Source of the DNA: Deltaproteobacteria bacterium
GTDB lineage: Bacteria > Myxococcota > UBA727 > VGSZ01
DNA length: 64,000 nt
NCBI GenBank assembly: GCA_016177705.1
Contig: JACOUT010000014.1
Coordinates: 372,001 to 436,000 of the forward strand
Direction: 5' to 3'
Shown here in pieces: positions 9,260 through 20,649 of this stretch. Position 1 is the first letter of the stretch; each line of letters opens with the position of its first letter. Made by a program: the position numbers and the translations under genes. The notes beneath the pieces were generated by a model. The model was not told where the DNA came from, did no database searches, and was given only the letters and a program-made list of their open reading frames with translations.

Positions 9260-11443
9260 ATGCGCGCGCTCGGTGCCGTCCCCTTGGTCCTTTGGTTCGT
9301 CGCCATGGTGCTGGGCATCGGCGCGGCGTCGATGATCGCCGGAAGCTGCGGACTCGAGGCGCCGCCGCTCGGATCACCGTGCACGACCAGCGTCGACTGT
9401 CCACGAGGCTACGCCTGCGACGTCACCGCAGCGATGTGCTTGCCTGGCGCCGGCCCCGACGACGCCGGCCCCACCGACGCAGGCCCCACCGACGCCGGCC
9501 CCACCGACGCAGGCCCCACCGACGCCGGCCCCACCGATGCCGGCCCCACCGACGCCGGCCCCACCGACGCCGGGCCCGCGCCGTGCGAGGTGATCGTGGG
9601 CGCAGATCGCCCTCCGGTCGCCTTCGGCACCACGGTGGTGGTGACCGCGTCAGCGTCGGCGACGCTGCAGCTCGTCGCCACCGACCCGGACGACGTCACC
9701 CTCCAGTACGCGCTCGTGTCCGCCGACGGCGTGACCGTCGACGTCACCTCGACGGGCACCGCCACCGTCACGGCGACCGCCGACGGCAGCTTCCGTTTCC
9801 GCGCCACCGGCGCGGGCCGCGCGTGCAGCGAGGAGCAGGTCGACGTCCTGGTCGTGGAGCCGTCCGCCTTCGACTTCCGCTTCGTCGGCGCCGCCGACGC
9901 CGATTGGAGCGCGCCCACCTCGTGGGATCCCGCGGGCCCGCCGGGCGCGGGCGCCTCGGTGTTCATTCCGCGTGACGCCGCGGTGGACGTCGATACCTCG
10001 CCCAACGTCGGACGCCTGGTGGTGGCGACGGGCGCGGCACTCGACCTCGGCCTGCAGGTCATCACCGCTGGCGACGCGCTGGTCGGCGGCAGGATCACCG
10101 GCAACGCGCCCATCAAGCTCCGCGCCTCCGGCGGCGAGCTTGGCGGAGCGCTTCCCGCGGTCGACGTGTTGAGCGCGAGCACGGTCACGCGGCCCACCAC
10201 CGTCGGCAGCAATCTCACCGTCACCGGCGGCCCGCTCACGGTGCTCGCCCCGCTCGCGGTCGACGGCAACCTCACGACGTTGAACCTGGGCGCGCTGACG
10301 CAGCCCGCCGACGTGCGTGTCCATGTCGAGCTGGCCGCGAACTTCTCGGGCGAGCGCAGCGAGCTGACGGCCGGCACGGTCTCGGTGCGCGGCGGCTTCT
10401 TGCAGTACGCGACGCAGAGCTGGGGCGCCTTCGCCGGCAGCGGGGCGCACACGCTGGTGCTCGACGGCGCCGCGCGGCAGCAAGTCACCCTGACGGGAGC
10501 GTCGGAGACCGGGCGCCCGAACCACGTGGAGATCCGAGGGCCCGTCGAGATGCAAACAAACTTCCATTGCAGCGGTGACGTGCGGGTGCGCACCGGCGGT
10601 TCGCTCGACGGCCCGTTCATCGCCGACACGCCGGGGCGCCTGTTCGTGGACACCGGCGGCACGTTCTCGCCACTGACGTACCTGCTGCGCAACGACTTCG
10701 AGGTCGAAGGCGCCTATGACGTCGACACCACGCAGCTGATCCCGCCGATGGACCTGCCGGTGGGCCTGCCGCTCAAGGACGTCGTGATCTTCAACGTCAT
10801 CGGCGTGGTCGCCGACGAGGTGCTGCGCGACGTGCAGGTCGCGACCGGCATGAGCCTGACGGTGCAGGGCGGCACCCTGACGACGCGCGATCTGACGGTG
10901 TCGGATTACTCCTACTTCGGTACCGCGCTCGGCACCTCGCGCGTCGTCGTCCTCGGCAACGCGTCGCTGCAGCCGCTCGCGCCGGAATGGACGCTCGCGG
11001 CGGGCAGCTTGAGCTTCCGCGGCCCCTCGGTCAGCCTGTTCAACAACGGCTACGGACAGACGCGCGGCTTTGGCGCGGACGGACACGCGTGGCTGTTCGA
11101 TGCGGAGGGCACGACGGTGCTGACCAGCAACATCACCGCGCGCGGCTGCGAGCTGAACCGCACCGTCGCGTGCACGATCGACGCTGACTGCGCGGCGACG
11201 TCGCTCGGCACCTGCAAGACGGGTGGCGCCTGGCTGCGCGATGTGTCGGTGGCGTCGGGCACCACCCTCGAGCTTGGCAACGGCGTCACAGTGGGCGCCG
11301 GCATGATTGTGCTCGGCGACCTGACCGTCGCCGCAGGCGGCTCGCTGATCGTCCACGAGCCGCTCGAGGTGCTCGGTGGGCTCGACCTCGCCCCCGGGTC
11401 GGTCACCTGCGACGTCCAGGCGCTCTCGCCCATCTGCCCGTGA
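9260..11443 (+). CDS. Large secreted or lipid-anchored beta-rich protein with DAGPT repeats
   Basis: ATG 9260 gives 727 residues. An N-terminal hydrophobic signal ends in A-G-S-C (Cys30), which could be a weak lipobox. A short Cys-rich motif follows (C-T-T-S-V-D-C-P-R-G-Y-A-C, a pattern common in myxobacterial surface proteins), then seven DAGPT repeats plus a partial copy, and a long beta-rich body with many short L-T-V-T-G-G / L-N-L-G-A type strands that suggest a right-handed beta-helix or filamentous repeat. A second Cys-rich patch (N-R-T-V-A-C-T-I-D-A-D-C) sits near residue 640. No enzyme motif is visible. I infer a cell-surface structural or adhesive role. The frame extends further upstream, but this start keeps the signal sequence intact. 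Confidence 0.72.
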   Translation: MRALGAVPLVLWFVAMVLGIGAASMIAGSCGLEAPPLGSPCTTSVDCPRGYACDVTAAMCLPGAGPDDAGPTDAGPTDAGPTDAGPTDAGPTDAGPTDAGPTDAGPAPCEVIVGADRPPVAFGTTVVVTASASATLQLVATDPDDVTLQYALVSADGVTVDVTSTGTATVTATADGSFRFRATGAGRACSEEQVDVLVVEPSAFDFRFVGAADADWSAPTSWDPAGPPGAGASVFIPRDAAVDVDTSPNVGRLVVATGAALDLGLQVITAGDALVGGRITGNAPIKLRASGGELGGALPAVDVLSASTVTRPTTVGSNLTVTGGPLTVLAPLAVDGNLTTLNLGALTQPADVRVHVELAANFSGERSELTAGTVSVRGGFLQYATQSWGAFAGSGAHTLVLDGAARQQVTLTGASETGRPNHVEIRGPVEMQTNFHCSGDVRVRTGGSLDGPFIADTPGRLFVDTGGTFSPLTYLLRNDFEVEGAYDVDTTQLIPPMDLPVGLPLKDVVIFNVIGVVADEVLRDVQVATGMSLTVQGGTLTTRDLTVSDYSYFGTALGTSRVVVLGNASLQPLAPEWTLAAGSLSFRGPSVSLFNNGYGQTRGFGADGHAWLFDAEGTTVLTSNITARGCELNRTVACTIDADCAATSLGTCKTGGAWLRDVSVASGTTLELGNGVTVGAGMIVLGDLTVAAGGSLIVHEPLEVLGGLDLAPGSVTCDVQALSPICP
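9461..9577 (+). repeat. Tandem 15-bp repeat (seven DAGPT units plus a partial)
   Basis: Seven consecutive copies of a 15-bp unit close to GACGCCGGCCCCACC, plus a partial eighth, encode D-A-G-P-T repeats in the linker after the N-terminal Cys-rich patch. Copies differ by single third-position changes (gcc/gca, gac/gat). Such tracts are prone to length change by slippage and probably act as a flexible stalk. Confidence 0.95.
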
Positions 11444-11453
11444 CCAGCGCCGC

Positions 11454-12251
11454 CTACGGCGCCGCGGCAGCGACTCCCGGCGCGGGCGTCAGCAGCGCCC
11501 CCGCCACGACGCCGGCGCCGATGCCGACGAACGCGGCCCCGACGACCACCAGCGGCTGGCCCCAGCCGTCCCAGGCGGTCTTGCCGGCGTCGAAGACCGC
11601 CCGCGTGTCGGCGACGTCGGTGGCGTAGCCCTCGCGCGCGGTGCCGACGTCACGCGCCTCGGCGTCGAGCGAGGTGAGCCCGGCGCCGGCGGACGACGCC
11701 TGCAGGAACGGCCACGCGCCGACCGCGACGGCGGCGGCGCCGAGCAGGGCTACACCGCTGCCCGCGCCGATGGCGACGAGCGGCGAACCGGCCGTCGGCG
11801 CCGAGGGCGGCGCCGACGTGGCGACGTCGGGCTCGACCCACGGCGGCGCTCCGTCGAGCGCGGTCAGCGCCGCCTGCAGCGAGGCGCCGAGGTCCGACCC
11901 GAGCGGTGCCTCGACCTTGCGCAGCCAGCGCGCCGACGTCACGTCGACGACGGCGAGCGTCACCCCGCCGGGGCGCGCGCGCACCAACACCACCTGCTCG
12001 GCGCCCACCACCACGCCCACCTGCACCAGACACTCGAGCTCGGTGAGCGCACAGCCCAGGCCGTTGGCACGCGCGGCGTCGTAGCGGGCGCGCACCGTGG
12101 CGTCGTCGAGCGCGCCCGGCCGCGCAGCGAAGGCGCGGCGCGCGGCCGCGTCGATGGGCGTCAGCTCGTGCACGGCCAAGCCGTCACCGACCGACGGGAC
12201 GAGCGCCACCGGCGGCGACTGGCAAGCGATCAGGAGCGACAGCACGAGCAT
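11454..12251 (-). CDS. Lipoprotein paired with the adjacent Ser/Thr kinase
   Basis: ATG 12251 gives 265 residues with a short lipoprotein signal (L-L-I-A-C, Cys10). The N-terminal domain (about 25-140) has the pattern G-L-G-C-A-L-T-E-L-E-C-L-V-Q-V-G and predicted strands V-V-L-V-R-A. The C-terminal part has two Gly/Ala-rich membrane-like helices (about 165-190 and 230-255). The same order of parts, including the C-x(6)-C-x3-V-G motif, occurs in the protein at 31057-31959, which is likewise divergent from a Ser/Thr kinase. The start codon overlaps the most upstream possible kinase start on the other strand, so the two genes share a very compact promoter region. Function unknown; partner or regulator of the kinase is an inference. 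Confidence 0.7.
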   Translation of the reverse strand: MLVLSLLIACQSPPVALVPSVGDGLAVHELTPIDAAARRAFAARPGALDDATVRARYDAARANGLGCALTELECLVQVGVVVGAEQVVLVRARPGGVTLAVVDVTSARWLRKVEAPLGSDLGASLQAALTALDGAPPWVEPDVATSAPPSAPTAGSPLVAIGAGSGVALLGAAAVAVGAWPFLQASSAGAGLTSLDAEARDVGTAREGYATDVADTRAVFDAGKTAWDGWGQPLVVVGAAFVGIGAGVVAGALLTPAPGVAAAAP

Positions 12252-12276
12252 GCGTGGTTTGGGTACTCTACGCCGG

Positions 12277-13971
<1,695 letters not shown>

Positions 13972-14063
13972 GACCGTTTGAGCCTGACGTCGAGCCGGCT
14001 ATACGCCCGGTGCGGCCGGCCCAACGGGCGGGGTGTGGGCGAGGGCCGCCGAAAGGGTTGCGC

Positions 14064-15436
14064 ATGTCGAGGGAGAGACCCCCGGTCCTGGTGACGGAAG
14101 CGTTGTGCAAGGGCTGCGGGCGCTGCATCGAGGCCTGCCCCAAGAAGGCGATGACGCTCGGCAGCGACATCAATCAGACCTCGGGCCTGACGCCGATCCA
14201 CATCGACTACAACCTGTGCAACTCGTGCGGGCTGTGCGTGGTCGCCTGCCCCGAGCCCTATGGCCTCGGCGCCGAGGTCTATGACCTCGAGGATCCCCGC
14301 CACCTCTATGGCGAGCAGGCCCGTAGCAAGAGGCCCGCGAACGTCGCGCCCAGGAAGATCCCGCTGCCCAAGGTCGAGCCCATGGTGCTCAAGGGCAATT
14401 ACGCCTCTGCCATCGGCGCCATCCTCGCGGGCTGCCGCCACGTCTACGGTTACCCGATCACGCCCTCGACCGAGGGCGCGGAGCTGATGGCCAAGCTGTT
14501 GCCCAAGCTCGACGGTGTGTTCCTGCAGGCGTGCAGCGAGGTCGCCACCGTCAATCACATGTACGGCTGCGCGGCCGCCGGCTTGCCGGTGATGACCTTC
14601 ACGAGCGGCCCCGGCTTCTCGCTCATGCTCGAGGGCATCTCCTACTTCATCGGCGCCGAGTTGCCCGGCGTGTTCGTCGACGTCATGCGCCCCGGCCCAG
14701 GCCTCGGCTACATCGGCCCCGAGCAGAGCGACATCAAGCTCGCCTGCCGCGGGCTCGGCCATGGCAACACGCATGCCATCGTGCTCGCGCCCACCTCGCC
14801 GCAGGAGATGCTCGATCTCACCATCGAGGCGTTCACGCTCACCTACAAATACCGAAACCCCGTCGTCATCGCGGCCGACGGCTACCTCGGGCAGATCACC
14901 GGGCGCGTCACCTTGCCCGATCACCTGATCGAGCCCGGCCTGCCCGACTGGGCGGTGTGGGGCGACGCCGCGCACAAGAGCAACCTGATCTCGAGCATCT
15001 TCCAGGACTGGTCCGAGCTCGAGAAGCACAACGAGAAGATCTGCGCCAAATACCGCGTGATGGAAGAGCACGAGCAGCGCTCGACCGGCTACCAGCTCGA
15101 CGGCGCCACCACGCTGGTGGTCGCGTGCAACACGCCGGCGCGCATGGCCAAGGCCGCCGTCGAGCGGCTGCGACGCGAGGGCAGGCCCGTCGGCCTGTTC
15201 CAGCCGCTCACGCTGTGGCCCTTCCCCATCAAGGCGCTGCTCACGGAGCTGGTGCACGCGAACCGCATCGTCGTGGTCGAGGCGAGCGACGGCCAGCTGG
15301 AGGACGAGCTGCGCCTGGCGCTGCACCACGCGCGCGGCCCCGACGTCGACATCCGGCACCTGCGCCACATGGGCGGCATCCTGCCGACGGACCAGGAGAT
15401 CTACCAGATCGCGCGTAGCTGCACGGAGGTGGCCCA

Positions 15437-15440
<4 letters not shown>
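14064..15440 (+). CDS. 2-oxoacid:ferredoxin oxidoreductase, ferredoxin domain fused to alpha subunit
   Basis: ATG 14064, with GAAAGGG upstream, gives 458 residues. The N-terminus holds two 4Fe-4S motifs (C-K-G-C-G-R-C-I-E-A-C-P and C-N-S-C-G-L-C-V-V-A-C-P). From about residue 115 it follows the VorB/KorA alpha-subunit pattern: K-G-N-Y-A-S-A-I-G-A-I-L-A-G-C, then G-Y-P-I-T-P-S-T-E and T-S-G-P-G-F-S. With the next gene it would form a complete enzyme that oxidatively decarboxylates a 2-oxoacid to the acyl-CoA while reducing ferredoxin. Whether the substrate is 2-oxoglutarate, pyruvate or a branched-chain oxoacid cannot be settled by eye. It overlaps the next gene by 4 bp (GTGA), a sign of translational coupling. 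Confidence 0.92.
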
Positions 15441-16897
<1,457 letters not shown>

Positions 16898-16907
16898 CCT
16901 CAGGCGG

Positions 16908-17894
16908 ATGAGCGTCGACCCCTCTGCGATCGATCGCTGGCAGCGCGACGGCGTCATCAGCGCCGAGCAGGCGACGACCCTGCGCGCCGACCTCGGGAAG
17001 CGCCGCGGCAACGTCGGCACCACCATGTTGATGGTGGCGGCCGCGGTCAACGGCGTGGTGCTGTGGCTGTTCACGCGCGTCTACGGCGTCGACATTGCCG
17101 TGCACGCCATCCTCGCGCTCTGGCTCGCGTGCGTGCTGCCGCTCGCCTACGCGACGCGCGCCAAGGCGGTGGCGGCGGCGTGCGGGCTGCTGTTTTGCGC
17201 CTGGGTCGCGGCTTTCGCCTTCCGCGGGCTGTCGACGTTCTCCGTGGTCGACCGCTGGTCGTGGCTGTCGCCGCTCGTGCTGCTCGGCGGCGTGTGCGCG
17301 TTTTCGCTCGGCGGCCTGCACTACCAGGTGCCCGGCTTCGACGGCGTGGCGCGCGGCATGCGGCTCGGCGCGCTGCAGGCCGCGATCGTGGCGCTCTTCA
17401 CCATGACCTTCGAGCTGGTCGCCTCGGGCGCGGCCTTCTACGACGAGCTGCGCGACCCCGAGGCCTCGACGCAGGTGGCCGTGGCGGCCGTCTCGATCGG
17501 CGTCATCACCGTCGCGGCCACGGTCGCCGGGCAGGCGTTGGCGCGAACGCGCGAGCGCATCACGCGCGTGGAAGGCCCGGTCAACATCGCGCTCGTGTGC
17601 ACCGCGCTCGCCTTCGTGGTGGTGCCGATCCCGGCGCGCAGCTCCGCATTGCTCGCGGCGGTGGTGCTGTTCGGCATGGTGCTCGCCGTCGTCGTCGTCG
17701 GGCTGCGCCGCGGCGACAAGCGGCTGATCCGCATCGGCGGCGTTGCGCTCAGCGTGTTCCTGGCGCTGCGCCTGGGCGGCTGGCTGTGGCCGACGCAGGG
17801 CATGGCGATCGCCATCGGCGTGGCGGTAGCGGTGGCGGTGCTCGGGCTGTTCCTCACCGGGCTCGCGGCCAAGCGCGCGAGCCCGCGAGCCTGA
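16908..17894 (+). CDS. DUF2157-like polytopic membrane protein
   Basis: A 328-residue protein starting 10 bp after the oxidoreductase gene. The first 35 residues (A-I-D-R-W-Q-R-D-G-V-I-S-A-E-Q-A) match the cytoplasmic head of DUF2157 proteins, and about nine hydrophobic segments follow. Function unknown. Its position suggests readthrough from the oxidoreductase operon, but the genes need not be related in function. Confidence 0.75.
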   Translation: MSVDPSAIDRWQRDGVISAEQATTLRADLGKRRGNVGTTMLMVAAAVNGVVLWLFTRVYGVDIAVHAILALWLACVLPLAYATRAKAVAAACGLLFCAWVAAFAFRGLSTFSVVDRWSWLSPLVLLGGVCAFSLGGLHYQVPGFDGVARGMRLGALQAAIVALFTMTFELVASGAAFYDELRDPEASTQVAVAAVSIGVITVAATVAGQALARTRERITRVEGPVNIALVCTALAFVVVPIPARSSALLAAVVLFGMVLAVVVVGLRRGDKRLIRIGGVALSVFLALRLGGWLWPTQGMAIAIGVAVAVAVLGLFLTGLAAKRASPRA

Positions 17895-17996
17895 CGATCA
17901 GGCCTCGTTTTCTCGAGGACACCGCGGATCTTTGAGGCCCCGAGCCGCATCTGCGCGCGCGCGGGCATTGGCACGCCGCGTGAGAGCAGCGACGCC

Positions 17997-18509
17997 ATGA
18001 GCAAGCTCGCTACTACGTTGATCCTGCTGGGCGTCGCGCTCGGCTGTTTGGCCTGCGCCGATGCTGACGGTGGCAACGACTGCCGCTCGGACGCGGACTG
18101 CGCGTCATCGGCGTCCTGCGCCTCGGCCAACGACGACGGGCCGCGCTGCGGCATGGGCCCGCCCGCCGACGAGTGCAGCGGCGATGCCGACTGCGACGCG
18201 CCCGCGCGCTGCGGCGTGGTCGATCGCAACTCCTGCCAGGAGCACGTGGCCTGCGTGGCGCCATGCGACGGCTCGTCGTGCCCGGCGGACGAGAGCTGTG
18301 GCGCGGACGGCCGGTGCGCGCCGACGCCATGCACGGGCGGCTTCACCTGCGCGGCCTGGCGCAGCTGCGGCGGCGAGGGCGGTGCCGTCGACGTCCACGG
18401 CTGCGTGACGCCGTCCTGCGCGACCGACTTCGACTGTGACGATGGCACGGTCTGCGTCAACCAGCTGTGCGCACCGGACGCGGGCACCTGCGAGTTGCCG
18501 GTGCCCTGA
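17997..18509 (+). CDS. Cys-rich lipoprotein
   Basis: A 170-residue protein with a signal peptide ending in L-G-C-L-A-C; either Cys17 or Cys20 could be lipidated. The mature part has about 22 cysteines in repeating units such as C-R-S-D-A-D-C and C-S-G-D-A-D-C-D-A-P-A-R-C-G. This D-C-x(n)-C repeat family is abundant in myxobacterial surface proteins and is presumably disulphide-bonded. No known enzyme motif; role unknown. A 102-bp gap with no clear promoter separates it from the previous gene. Confidence 0.75.
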   Translation: MSKLATTLILLGVALGCLACADADGGNDCRSDADCASSASCASANDDGPRCGMGPPADECSGDADCDAPARCGVVDRNSCQEHVACVAPCDGSSCPADESCGADGRCAPTPCTGGFTCAAWRSCGGEGGAVDVHGCVTPSCATDFDCDDGTVCVNQLCAPDAGTCELPVP

Positions 18510-18527
18510 GCGTGGGCGTGGGCGCTG

Positions 18528-18555
18528 TTGTCCGGCGCGCGCCCATGCCTACAAT
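18528..18555 (+). promoter_or_regulatory. Candidate sigma-70 promoter of ssrA
   Basis: TTGTCC at 18528-18533 and TACAAT at 18550-18555, 16 bp apart, resemble -35 and -10 boxes. They lie 18 bp before the mature 5' end of tmRNA, a usual distance for a transcript trimmed by RNase P. The boxes stand out in this GC-rich sequence. Confidence 0.6.
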
Positions 18556-18573
18556 AGGAAGAACGGTCGCCAT

Positions 18574-18938
18574 GGGGGCGAACCGGTCTCGACGAGGGAG
18601 GAAAGCGATCTGCAGCACGCCGCGGCCTTCCCAACTCACCGCGCAAAAAAGAGTATGGGAAACACAAAAGCCAACGACAACGTTGAGCTCGCTCTCGCAG
18701 CCTAAAAACTGCTAGCGACGCCGGTTCCCAGGTCCGCCTCTACGAGGGAGACCCGGCGCGTCTGATGAGGCTGGCACCGACGAGCCCCTTGCCGTCGGCG
18801 GTGTGAGAAACAGGTGAGGGACTCGGCGCGAGAGGACGTTCGCCTTCGCTCGCGTCGAGAACAAACGGCGAACTAAGCGTGTAGCGGCAGCTCGGGGACT
18901 TCTTTCGGACGCGGGTTCGATTCCCGCCGCCTCCACCA
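18574..18938 (+). ncRNA. ssrA: Transfer-messenger RNA (tmRNA)
   Basis: The 5' end GGGGGCG pairs with CGCCTCC before the terminal ACCA to form the tRNA-like acceptor stem, with one G-U pair. The 5' part reads GGGGGCGAACCGGTCTCGAC and the 3' part has the tmRNA-type T arm (CGGACGCGGGTTCGATTCCC). The internal reading frame resumes at GCC 18670 and ends at TAA 18703, giving tag peptide A-N-D-N-V-E-L-A-L-A-A, which ends in the A-L-A-A degradation signal. tmRNA with SmpB rescues stalled ribosomes and marks the nascent chain for proteolysis. The length of 365 nt is normal. SmpB is not encoded in this window. Confidence 0.97.
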
Positions 18939-18983
18939 CGAACGCAGGAACGGAGCCGTGAGGCTCCGTTCCTGCGTTCGTGG
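18936..18983 (+). terminator. Very strong hairpin directly after tmRNA
   Basis: A perfect 22-bp inverted repeat (18936-18957 with 18962-18983, loop GTGA) begins within the last bases of the mature tmRNA CCA end. It lacks a long T tract but is by far the most stable local structure, and probably terminates ssrA or guides 3' processing. Confidence 0.75.
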
Positions 18984-19264
18984 TCGGCCGTGGCACCGGG
19001 CGCGTCACTTGTTGGCTGGCGGCTTGTTGCGGCAGTGGCGCGCCTCGGTGCAGCCGCGCTCTCGCGCGGCTGCGGTGTTCGCCCAGTCCCTGGGCGAGCA
19101 CCGCTACGGCCGGGAAGCTGTGCTTCCCAAGGGGGCTGCGCCCCCTTTCGAACCCCTGCTTCTTTGTGTCCGTCGATAGGCATCCCCCAAATCCCTCGTT
19201 CCACGACGCAGCCCGGGGAGTGCTTGGGGGGACTTTTCGGACGGGTCGTCGTGGTGCCACCTTC
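18984..19264. repeat. Gene-free stretch with four consecutive hairpins
   Basis: No supported gene lies here. Four short inverted repeats follow each other within about 100 bp: 19050-19059/19064-19073 (10 bp), 19076-19086/19090-19100 (11 bp with one G-U), 19112-19118/19122-19128 (7 bp) and 19129-19136/19140-19147 (8 bp), all with 3-4 nt loops. They could be REP-like palindromes, backup terminators or part of an untranslated RNA. Confidence 0.6.
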
Positions 19265-19828
19265 ATGCTTGGGGAGGTGATCGCCCTGGCGCACATCATC
19301 GAAGCCGCGAAGTCGGGCCGCGCTGCTTGTCGCACCTGCAAGCAGCCCATCGCCAAGGGTGAGCTGCGGCTCGGCGAGGAGGTGCCAAACCAGTTCGCCG
19401 GCGGCGAGACCACCCACGTGTGGCACCACCTCGCCTGCGCCGCCAAGAAGCGCCCCGCGGCGCTGTTGGCCGCGCTGCACGACGCCACCATCGACGTGCC
19501 GAACCGAGCCGAGCTGGAGACGGCCGCCGCCGCATCGTCAAGCAGCGACAAGCCCTCGGCCTTCCCCTACGCCGAGCGCGCGCCCACCGGCCGCTCGAGC
19601 TGTCTCGCCTGTCACCAGGCGATCGCCAAGGGTGAGCTGCGCGTCGCCGTCGAGCGCGACGTCGACACCGGCAGCTTCGCCGGGCGCGGCACAGGCTACC
19701 TGCACCCGGCCTGCGCCAGCGGCCACACCGGTGACGACGCTGCGGCGCTCTACGCCAAGCTGAAGGCCAACAGCACCGGGCTGTCCGCCGACGACGCCGA
19801 CCACCTGCGCACGGCGCTGGCGGCGTGA
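19265..19828 (+). CDS. Protein with two PARP-type zinc fingers
   Basis: ATG 19265 gives 187 residues; GTG 19277 is an alternative start. Two similar units each follow the PARP-finger pattern S-G-R-x-x-C-x-x-C-x-x-x-I-A-K-G-E-L-R, then H-x-x-C: ligands Cys22, Cys25, His55, Cys58 and Cys113, Cys116, His147, Cys150. In eukaryotic PARP1 and DNA ligase III such fingers recognise DNA breaks. Here there is no catalytic domain and almost nothing outside the fingers, so binding to damaged or structured nucleic acid is an inference. The stop overlaps the GTG of the AraC regulator by 4 bp, which implies a shared transcript. Confidence 0.8.
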   Translation: MLGEVIALAHIIEAAKSGRAACRTCKQPIAKGELRLGEEVPNQFAGGETTHVWHHLACAAKKRPAALLAALHDATIDVPNRAELETAAAASSSSDKPSAFPYAERAPTGRSSCLACHQAIAKGELRVAVERDVDTGSFAGRGTGYLHPACASGHTGDDAAALYAKLKANSTGLSADDADHLRTALAA

Positions 19829-20649
19829 CCACGCCGGCCCTGATCGCCGCCACGGCGAGCCAGTTCCGGCGTCGGCCCGCTGGCCGCTTCGTGGCGCACG
19901 CGACGTCGGTGCACTTCTGCGTCGAGCCGACGCTGTGGGGGCTGGTGCTGTGGGGCCGGCCCACGGAACAGGACGCGCTCACGCTCGGCCGCTCGCTGGT
20001 GTTCGAGCTCGACAAGAGGACGCCGCCGCATCGCTCGCTCGTCGACGCGAGCCGGCTCGAGGGTGGCGACGAGGGGGCCTTCTCGCTGTTGCAGCGCTAC
20101 TTGACCGAGAGCGCCGCGGAGCTTTCGCGTGCGGTCACGCGCCTGGCGCTGATTCGCCCGGACGGCATGCGCGGCGCCCTGGTCGCCGGTGCCTACCAGG
20201 TGGTGAAGAGCCCCTACCCCGTGCAGGTGTTCGACGACCTCCTCGCCGGGCTCGCCTGGCTCGATGCGCGCGAAGCGCACGAGGTCATCGCGGACATGAC
20301 GCGCTCAGTACTCGGCGCGCCGCACGAGGTGACTGCGCTGCGCGCCTTCCTCGACGCGCACCTCGATGCGGCGCTCGCCGACGCGGCGCGCGCGCTCGCC
20401 ATCTCCGAGCGCTCGCTGCAACGCAGGCTCGCCGAGGCCGGCGTCACCTTTCAGGCCGAGCAGGCCGACGCCCGCGTTCGCGTCGCGCAGCGGCTGCTCG
20501 CGGACAGCGACGCCGCGCTCACCACTGTGGCGCTCGAGGTGGGCTGCGCGTCGCTGCAGCACTTCAATGCGCTGTTTCGACGGCGGACGGGGCTGTCGCC
20601 GAGCGCTTGGCGGGCGCGCGCGCGTCGACGAGGCGCCGCACCTCCGTGA
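19825..20649 (+). CDS. AraC-family transcriptional regulator
   Basis: A 274-residue protein starting with GTG within the stop of the zinc-finger gene. The C-terminal 100 residues are an AraC-type double helix-turn-helix: A-L-A-I-S-E-R-S-L-Q-R-R-L-A-E-A-G-V-T-F, then V-A-L-E-V-G-C-A-S-L-Q-H-F-N-A-L-F-R-R-R-T-G. The N-terminal 170 residues do not match a sensor domain I recognise. Its 3' end overlaps the convergent E1-beta gene by 86 bp. Target genes are unknown; the SDR-E1 operon is one candidate by position only. Confidence 0.88.
   Translation: MTTPALIAATASQFRRRPAGRFVAHATSVHFCVEPTLWGLVLWGRPTEQDALTLGRSLVFELDKRTPPHRSLVDASRLEGGDEGAFSLLQRYLTESAAELSRAVTRLALIRPDGMRGALVAGAYQVVKSPYPVQVFDDLLAGLAWLDAREAHEVIADMTRSVLGAPHEVTALRAFLDAHLDAALADAARALAISERSLQRRLAEAGVTFQAEQADARVRVAQRLLADSDAALTTVALEVGCASLQHFNALFRRRTGLSPSAWRARARRRGAAPP

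Noticed and set aside
9461..9577. Short regular repeats as a possible CRISPR array
   Set aside because: Units are contiguous 15-mers without spacers and are in frame with a coding sequence.
18901..18938. A tRNA 3' half (GGTTCGATTCC and CCA end)
   Set aside because: No matching tRNA 5' half or anticodon arm precedes it; it is the 3' part of tmRNA pairing with GGGGGCG at 18574.
18712..19551. Minus-strand frames antisense to tmRNA that encode A-G-I-E-P-A-S / G-G-G-G-N-R-T-R-V type sequence
   Set aside because: These peptides are classic artefacts of reading tRNA or tmRNA T-arms backwards. The plus strand here is ssrA.
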